A stretch of 12,069 nucleotides of DNA from a bacterium SM23_31 (lineage in GTDB: Bacteria; SM23-31). The stretch covers positions 1-12,069 of the forward strand of contig LJUD01000064.1 in assembly GCA_001304035.1 (NCBI GenBank), read 5' to 3'. The notes under the pieces were generated by a model that searched no databases, was not told where the DNA came from, and was given only the letters and a program-made list of their open reading frames with translations. Made by a program: the position numbers and the translations under genes. Positions within the stretch are counted from its first letter, which is position 1. Every line of letters begins with the position of its first letter. This document shows, piece after piece, positions 7,824 through 12,069 of the stretch.

Positions 7824-8541
7824 ACTTGAGATAAATCATTTTTTTGGATACTCTGCGGTTTCCCGCTGCGAGTTGATAAATATAGTTAGCGCTTGCAACC
7901 GGGATACCGTTATCATTCCTGCCGTCCCAAATGACCGAGAATTTATCGGGCGCCTGGGTTTCGTTAACCAATTCTTTTACACGCTGACCCAACATGTTAT
8001 AAATTGTGAGGCTTACTCGTAAATTATTTCCCTCCATACCGGCACCGAGAATTTGGTACTCAATTGTGGTAGTGCTATTAAATGGATTCGGATAATTCTG
8101 GGAAAGAGAAAATTCCGAAGGTGTATTATCTGTTGATTGAAGTTGAGCATTTTTTTTATCAAAAATATAAAAAGGAGTTACGTCCGAATAATCAGACAGC
8201 GCTCCATACGAAGACACGGCTTGAACACGAAATGAATAAGAATGGTCTTCCAGGAGTTCGAGCTCAAGCTGGTTGTTTTCAATATATTCATAAAATAAAC
8301 TTGTCCTTACAGGTTCTGCCAGCAAGTCGGTTTTTAATATCTCTATACGGTAGTGATCACTGCCGTTCGAGGGGGGTTCCCAAACAAGCTCCAATAATTT
8401 ATCTCCAAGCCAAACGATTTTTTGGTTCAGGGAATTTGCCTCAGCCATAACTTGATATATTATTATTATAAGAGTAATTATTGCTATCAGCCTGAGGATT
8501 TTCCACATTGTATTGCGCAGAAACATAAAGGCTTTTCTCAT
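7822..8541 (-). CDS. Secreted FnIII protein with type IX sorting domain (copy A), 239 aa
   Basis: This is a minimal type IX secretion substrate. A signal peptide or membrane anchor lies at about 13-35 (likely cut after the AEA at 33-35). One fibronectin type III domain follows at about 41-128 (LVWEPP, GSDHYRIEILKTDLLA, SYSFRVQAVSSYGALSDYSD). A C-terminal sorting domain lies at about 141-239, with SQNYPNPFN, IYNMLGQ, WDGRNDNG and the terminal KKMIYLK. Such tails direct export across the outer membrane and surface attachment in Bacteroidota and relatives. ATG 8541 follows AAGGA by 8 bases. A strong promoter and a structured leader lie upstream, and the HAMP gene follows 46 bases downstream. Its paralogue is at 9182-9889: by eye about two thirds of FnIII residues and somewhat under 60% of tail residues are identical. 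There is no catalytic domain, so a binding or structural role is likely. Confidence 0.88.
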   Translation of the reverse strand: MRKAFMFLRNTMWKILRLIAIITLIIIIYQVMAEANSLNQKIVWLGDKLLELVWEPPSNGSDHYRIEILKTDLLAEPVRTSLFYEYIENNQLELELLEDHSYSFRVQAVSSYGALSDYSDVTPFYIFDKKNAQLQSTDNTPSEFSLSQNYPNPFNSTTTIEYQILGAGMEGNNLRVSLTIYNMLGQRVKELVNETQAPDKFSVIWDGRNDNGIPVASANYIYQLAAGNRRVSKKMIYLK

Positions 8542-8598
8542 GGTTATTTTCCTTTTTATATATACTTACTCTGAATTACTTGAATTTATGCTGCCGCA

Positions 8599-8668
8599 TT
8601 AAACCGGTGTAACCAACCTGAACTGTTCAACGTTATGGCATAAGCCATCACTCATGTGATTGGTTTAA
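8599..8668 (-). promoter_or_regulatory. Structured leader upstream of FnIII copy A
   Basis: Between the promoter and ATG 8541, TTAAACC (8599-8605) and GGTTTAA (8662-8668) form a 7-base outer stem enclosing 56 bases. Inside lie two tetraloop hairpins, ATGGC/GCCAT (8635-8648) and ATCAC/GTGAT (8647-8660), which share two bases. AACCAA (8611-8616) could instead pair with TTGGTT (8660-8665), which excludes the outer stem. This dense pairing suggests a regulatory leader RNA or a multi-part operator. It does not match any riboswitch consensus I recognise. Confidence 0.4.
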
Positions 8669-8711
8669 TTTACTCCATAAAAGGTAATAAAATAGCATAG
8701 TACTTATATAT

Positions 8712-8740
8712 ATTATAAAAATTATTTTTTATTTTTGCAA
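8712..8740 (-). promoter_or_regulatory. Sigma70-like promoter of FnIII copy A
   Basis: On the minus strand, TTGCAA (8735-8740, 4 of 6 to the -35 consensus) is followed after exactly 17 bases by a perfect TATAAT (8712-8717). Transcription would start near 8705, giving a leader of about 165 bases before ATG 8541. The surrounding DNA is very AT-rich, which raises the chance of a random match. Confidence 0.55.
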
Positions 8741-8929
8741 TATTAATTTATAAAATTGTTAAATCTTATTTTAAAAATAATCATTATGTTACGCCGTTTT
8801 AATCTACGGCAATGATTATAATTTACCAATTTTTATTATAATAATCCTTTAAAATCTTTGTTGTGATTTGAATCACATTCATTAATTTTATTGCAACTCC
8901 GTTTTGCATGGGCGTTACGTTCTAAAAGT

Positions 8930-8961
8930 AAAAAAGGCGTCAAAACTGCACTTCCGACGCC
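8930..8961 (-). terminator. Intrinsic terminator downstream of FnIII copy B
   Basis: Read on the minus strand, GGCGTC (8961-8956), a 14-base loop and GACGCC (8941-8936) are followed directly by six T (8935-8930). The stem has five G-C pairs of six. It lies about 220 bases after the stop of copy B and would stop its transcript, or a small separate one, before the promoter of copy A. Confidence 0.55.
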
Positions 8962-9181
8962 AGAAAAAGCAAAATCTTTTAAAAAGATATATTTTAGCCC
9001 CCATGATAACATTACCGAATCTTGAAATGTAAACACCTCAACGAATTAAATTATACAGTTGCCTTTACAATGCCAGACAAAAATTGCTTATTACTCACTA
9101 AACTTACTATATTTATTTTAAATAAAGCATTTTTTACAGAAATGTCAAGCAAATTTTTCCGTATGCAATTTAATACCGGGA

Positions 9182-9889
9182 CTACTTTAAATAGATCATT
9201 TTTTTTAATATTTTGCGGTTCCCTGCTGTCAATTGATAAAAATACAGACCGGACGCAACCTGGCAACCATTATCATCCATGCCATCCCATGAGACAGAGT
9301 ACTCACCGGGCAGCTGTTCATCGTCAAATAATACTTTTATGCACTGCCCCAGAACGTTATAGATTACAATGCACACACGCGGGCTATATTCCCCTAAATC
9401 CGAATGAGGAATTTGATAATTAATCGTGGTATGATTATTGAAGGGATTGGGGTAATTCTGAAAGAGTAAAAATTCCGATGGGGAATCAGGTGATGTTCTT
9501 TCTTGTATTTGAGTTATATTTTCTCTAAAAATATATATAGAAGTCGCATCAGAATAATCGGATAATGACCCGAACGAAGTTACGGATTGGACACGAAATA
9601 TATAAGAATGGTTGGGTAATAGTTCAATTTCCAACCGGTTACTTTTTGTATATTCATATAACACACTTGAAGTAACCGGTACTGCCAGTAAATCGGTTTT
9701 TAAAATTTCTACCCGGTAGTGGTCGCTTCCGCCATCAGGAGGTTCCCAAACGAGCTTCAGGAGTTTTTCTTTCACCCAAACAATTTCTTGGGTCAGTGTG
9801 TATGCATCCACTGAAATTTGTAATATTATTAAAACATGAGAAAATATTGCTACCAATATCAGAGTCTTCCATAAAATATTGTACTGCAT
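9182..9889 (-). CDS. Secreted FnIII protein with type IX sorting domain (copy B), 235 aa
   Basis: This is the paralogue of the protein at 7822-8541 with the same three-part layout. A signal peptide covers about 1-29 (cut likely after SVDA). One FnIII domain lies at about 36-122 (WEPPDGGSDHYRVEIL, HSYIFRVQSVTSFGSLSDYSD), and a type IX sorting domain at about 137-235 (FQNYPNPFN, IYNVLGQ, WDGMDDNG, terminal KKMIYLK). The first SQN serine of the usual tail is Phe here. ATG 9889 follows an AGGGG stretch by 10 bases, and a GGGTT/AACCC hairpin lies a little upstream. Unlike copy A it appears monocistronic: an extended -10 promoter lies about 100 bases upstream and a terminator follows. Its role is probably the same kind of surface binding or structure as copy A; the ligand is unknown. 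Confidence 0.88.
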   Translation of the reverse strand: MQYNILWKTLILVAIFSHVLIILQISVDAYTLTQEIVWVKEKLLKLVWEPPDGGSDHYRVEILKTDLLAVPVTSSVLYEYTKSNRLEIELLPNHSYIFRVQSVTSFGSLSDYSDATSIYIFRENITQIQERTSPDSPSEFLLFQNYPNPFNNHTTINYQIPHSDLGEYSPRVCIVIYNVLGQCIKVLFDDEQLPGEYSVSWDGMDDNGCQVASGLYFYQLTAGNRKILKKMIYLK

Positions 9890-9910
9890 TTGGTAGTCGC
9901 CCCTGAAAAT

Positions 9911-9924
9911 GGGTTTTTCAACCC
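9911..9924. repeat. Small hairpin in the leader of FnIII copy B
   Basis: GGGTT (9911-9915) and AACCC (9920-9924) form a perfect 5-base stem around a 4-base loop, about 21 bases before ATG 9889. It could shape access to the weak ribosome site. Nothing similar precedes copy A. Confidence 0.4.
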
Positions 9925-9990
9925 GCGAAGCAATAAACTCGTGATTTAATATTTACAAACTTAAAATATTTGTTAAACTATCTCAATGTT

Positions 9991-9999
9991 ATTATATCA
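9991..9999 (-). promoter_or_regulatory. Extended -10 promoter of FnIII copy B
   Basis: On the minus strand this reads TGATATAAT: a perfect TATAAT (9991-9996) with the TGn extension. No good -35 is seen 16-18 bases further up (GTTTCT at 17), as is usual for extended -10 promoters. The leader would be about 95 bases long. Confidence 0.4.
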
Positions 10000-10203
10000 T
10001 AGATAAAACTAAGAGAAACCTCCTGTAAATTTTATTCAATTAATATTTTTCAGATATAATTCCTCTCTATATGGTTTTGTATTTAAAATGTACTGTATTT
10101 TTTCCTATGATATTTCTCTTCCGAAGCATATTTTCCTTGCAAGTCATAGTAATAAAAATCTTTTAGAAAGGCAACTATTTTTTTCTAAATTTTTTACGGC
10201 AAA

Positions 10204-10257
10204 TTACCGGTTTAAATAATTACGGTAAGTGCTCTTTATTTTCGAAAAACGAAAGAG
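10204..10257 (-). terminator. Weak stem-loops downstream of the acyl ligase
   Basis: Two inverted repeats lie about 100-150 bases after the ligase stop: CTCTTT/AAAGAG (10232-10257, with inner CG/CG) and TTACCG/CGGTAA (10204-10228). On the minus strand only short T-runs follow, so termination is a possibility rather than a clear call. Confidence 0.25.
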
Positions 10258-10353
10258 AACATTAGTATTCGGCGCTGTGTTAAAACGGTATCTTTTTTTA
10301 ATGTGAATTATGTATTTACTTGATTTTCTGCCATTATCGCTGCTTTTCAAATC

Positions 10354-11955
10354 TCACTCTTTTGCCAGAGCTTTTTTGTCGATTTTACCGTTCGGGGTCC
10401 TGGGTAGACTGTTGATCAAGATAACATACTTTGGCACCTTGAAAGTTTCAAGGTTATTCAAACAGTGTTTCAGGACTGTTTTATCGGTTAATTTGCTGCC
10501 TTTCACGGGAACTACAAACGCCTTGATTGCCATGCCGAGAATTTCATCAGGCACACCGATTACGGCTGCCTCTGCTACTCCTTCAATCCCGCAAATAGTA
10601 TTTTCCACTTCCTTTGGGCTCACCCGCTCGCCCTTGCTTTTGATCATGTCGTCCTTCCTGCCCAAGAAATAGAGAAATCCTTCTTCGTCTTTCCGGAAAT
10701 AATCGCCGGAGTACAGCACTTTTTCGTCAGGAAAACGACCGGGGCGGTAAGTCTTCGCAGTAAGTTCCGGGGCGTTCCAGTATCCCCGCATAACGTTCGA
10801 TCCTCTCACCACCAGTTCACCTACTTCGCCAGGCGCTACTTCATTCCCGTTTTCATCCAGAATAAAGACTTCACAATTCGGCATGGCTTTGCCAACCGAA
10901 GAAGGACGCCGGTCTAATTCTTCAGGCGGAAGATAGCAAACCCTCTTGCATTCGGTCAAGCCGAACATCGAATAGAATTTAATATGAGGAAACAGCGTTC
11001 TTATCCTGCGAATGTGCTCCACAGGCAAGGCGGCTCCCGTGTTCGTCATATACCTGAGCGAATTGAAATCATATTTCTTTAAGTCCCGCATTCCAAGAAG
11101 CATGGCAACTATAGTCGGAACTATGGGAAATCCCGTAACTCTTTCCTTTTCAATGGTCTTCAGCACTTTATGAAGAAAAAGAAAATTCTTCTCTAATACA
11201 ACCGTGCCGCCGAATATTACGCTCATTATCACCTGGTAAAGCCCGTAATCAAATGAAAGCGGGAGAACGTCTATTATGATGTCATCGCTGCGATTTTCCA
11301 GATATTGAATAATACTCTGCGCCGCTGAAATTACATTGCGGTGAGAAGACATTACTCCTTTCGGGTCAGCGGTAGACCCGGACGTATATATCAAGGACGC
11401 CAGGTCTAAATCGATGCAATTCTGCCCTGTTTTATCAGCCAGAGGCTGATCTTTACGATTGGAAACGGATTGTTTTTCGTCTTGATTCACATTTGAAAAT
11501 ACAGCATCCCATTCACAGGAAATTGACGACAGTTTTCCCGGGATCCCATCAGTTTTGCCAATCCACAGTACCTTGCACGCGGTATCCAGACCGGCAACCG
11601 CATCTTCCGCAACTCTTGCCTTATCTACATGCGTTATCAGCATACGTGCGCCCGAATCACGCAGAATGTAGTTAAGCTGCCTTGCCTTCATCGAACCGTT
11701 GACCGTAATATAAGCACACCCGGCTTTAAGAATCCCGTAAAGCGAAATAACAGACTCAACGGAATTATCGAGAAAAATTACGATCCTGTCCTGACGGTTA
11801 ACGCCCATATCCAAAAATGCATAACACAATTGGCCGGATAACCTGTCGAGAGCCTTATACGTCAAACGGTTTTCATCGCATACAAGAGCAGTCTTATCCG
11901 GGTAAAGCCCGGCAGAACGGGTTAAAAAATTATGAAGAAGAGTAGGAAAAAACAT
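10354..11955 (-). CDS. AMP-forming acyl-CoA/acyl-ACP ligase, exosortase-associated style, 533 aa
   Basis: This is a cytoplasmic adenylate-forming enzyme. It activates a carboxylic acid with ATP to an acyl-adenylate and transfers it to a thiol, either CoA or a carrier-protein arm. Family motifs are complete: the P-loop YTSGSTADPKG (190-200), the aromatic stretch MFGLTECKR (330-338), YSGD (415-418), the hinge RKDDMIKSKGERVSPKEVE (433-451) and the C-terminal catalytic lysine Lys524 in PNGKIDKKAL. The phrases LPLSFDYGLYQ and LPPEELDRRPSSVG resemble the ligase family found beside exosortase and exopolysaccharide loci, from memory of that family. The length is typical. ATG 11955 has only a weak AGG 9 bases upstream. 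A sigma70-like promoter lies about 65 bases up, so this gene probably starts its own transcript. No carrier protein or decarboxylase partner is in the window, and the substrate is unknown. Confidence 0.9.
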   Translation of the reverse strand: MFFPTLLHNFLTRSAGLYPDKTALVCDENRLTYKALDRLSGQLCYAFLDMGVNRQDRIVIFLDNSVESVISLYGILKAGCAYITVNGSMKARQLNYILRDSGARMLITHVDKARVAEDAVAGLDTACKVLWIGKTDGIPGKLSSISCEWDAVFSNVNQDEKQSVSNRKDQPLADKTGQNCIDLDLASLIYTSGSTADPKGVMSSHRNVISAAQSIIQYLENRSDDIIIDVLPLSFDYGLYQVIMSVIFGGTVVLEKNFLFLHKVLKTIEKERVTGFPIVPTIVAMLLGMRDLKKYDFNSLRYMTNTGAALPVEHIRRIRTLFPHIKFYSMFGLTECKRVCYLPPEELDRRPSSVGKAMPNCEVFILDENGNEVAPGEVGELVVRGSNVMRGYWNAPELTAKTYRPGRFPDEKVLYSGDYFRKDEEGFLYFLGRKDDMIKSKGERVSPKEVENTICGIEGVAEAAVIGVPDEILGMAIKAFVVPVKGSKLTDKTVLKHCLNNLETFKVPKYVILINSLPRTPNGKIDKKALAKE

Positions 11956-11980
11956 AAATGCTAACCTGTAAATCTAAAGA

Positions 11981-11995
11981 TCCGCCTCCGGCGGA
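11981..11995. repeat. GC-rich palindrome in the ligase leader
   Basis: TCCGCC (11981-11986) and GGCGGA (11990-11995) form a perfect 6-base stem around a 3-base loop, in otherwise AT-rich leader DNA 25 bases before the start codon. It looks like a dispersed palindromic element or a leader hairpin. Only one copy is present in this window. Confidence 0.5.
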
Positions 11996-12019
11996 AAAGT
12001 CTAAATCAAAAACTATATG

Positions 12020-12048
12020 AAAATACTCTGCATCGTTCAAAAAGTCAA
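12020..12048 (-). promoter_or_regulatory. Sigma70-like promoter of the acyl ligase
   Basis: On the minus strand TTGACT (12043-12048, 5 of 6) is followed after exactly 17 bases by TATTTT (12020-12025, 4 of 6). The leader to ATG 11955 would be about 60 bases and would include the palindrome at 11981-11995. Confidence 0.5.
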
Positions 12049-12069
12049 GTCATTTTTAACGGTATAAAA

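Larger units (their letters stand above)
8542..9181. other. Intergenic region between the two FnIII paralogues
   Basis: These 640 bases hold the leader (8599-8668) and promoter (8712-8740) of copy A. They also hold a GC-rich intrinsic terminator facing the minus strand (8930-8961) and a TATAAT box at 9050-9055. The stretches 8741-8925 and 9085-9181 are AT-rich, with nothing recognised. A 66-codon minus-strand reading at 8836-9036 starts with GTG without a proper ribosome site and overlaps the terminator, so I do not call it a gene. Confidence 0.6.
9890..10353. other. Intergenic region between the ligase and FnIII copy B
   Basis: This gap of 464 bases is AT-rich. It contains the hairpin and promoter of copy B, an imperfect TTTACAAA/TTTGTTAAA pair (9952-9977) and two inverted repeats after the ligase (10204-10257). 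I see no gene between about 10020 and 10200 or between 10260 and 10353. Confidence 0.6.

Noticed and set aside
8082..8450. Plus-strand 122-codon frame opposite FnIII copy A
   Set aside because: It lies fully antisense to a gene with clear FnIII and sorting motifs and has no features of its own.
8836..9036. Minus-strand 66-codon reading between the FnIII paralogues
   Set aside because: It starts with GTG without a properly spaced ribosome site, runs through the terminator stem and T-run, and resembles no protein family.
9022..9423. Plus-strand open frame of 133 codons overlapping FnIII copy B
   Set aside because: Half of it is antisense to the sorting domain of copy B, and the rest is AT-rich intergenic DNA. 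There is no coding signal.

Overview
All recognisable genes lie on the minus strand (transcription runs from high to low coordinates). The two proteins at 7822-8541 and 9182-9889 end in the 'QNYPNPFN ... KKMIYLK' type of type IX secretion (por) C-terminal sorting domain. The window also carries two long secreted S9 peptidases of the kind common in Bacteroidota, on AT-rich DNA. Together these suggest the FCB group, most likely an Ignavibacteria/Calditrichota-like lineage. That placement is inferred from protein style only.

Layout, in the order of transcription. (1) 10354-11955 is an AMP-forming acyl ligase with its own sigma70-like promoter and a GC-rich palindrome in its leader. (2) 9182-9889 is a small exported protein made of a signal peptide, one fibronectin type III domain and a type IX sorting tail. 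It has an extended -10 promoter and is followed by an intrinsic terminator near 8930-8961. (3) 7822-8541 is a paralogue of it, with a strong promoter (8712-8740) and an inverted-repeat-rich leader (8599-8668). It is followed after 46 bases by an orphan HAMP membrane protein (7350-7775) and then, after 242 bases, by a MinD/FlhG-like ATPase (5644-7107). (4) After about 780 bases without an intact gene, an S9 peptidase (2160-4865) is followed after 95 bases by a second S9 peptidase (from 2064 leftwards, leaving the window at base 1). The second copy is broken by an out-of-frame deletion of about 115 bases, yet its downstream frame stays fully open.

How the genes may work together. The peptidase pair is probably one transcript: a tandem duplication in which the first copy is intact and the second is freshly damaged. 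The most interesting neighbourhood is 5644-8541. A surface or secreted FnIII protein, a two-helix membrane protein ending in HAMP with no output domain, and a positioning-type ATPase with an unknown N-terminal domain and a basic amphipathic C-terminal helix lie in the same direction. No flagellar, chemotaxis or division gene is visible beside them. Whether they form one system is a hypothesis. The ligase resembles ligases found with exosortase and exopolysaccharide loci, but no partner gene is in the window. No rRNA, tRNA, CRISPR array or intact mobile element was seen.
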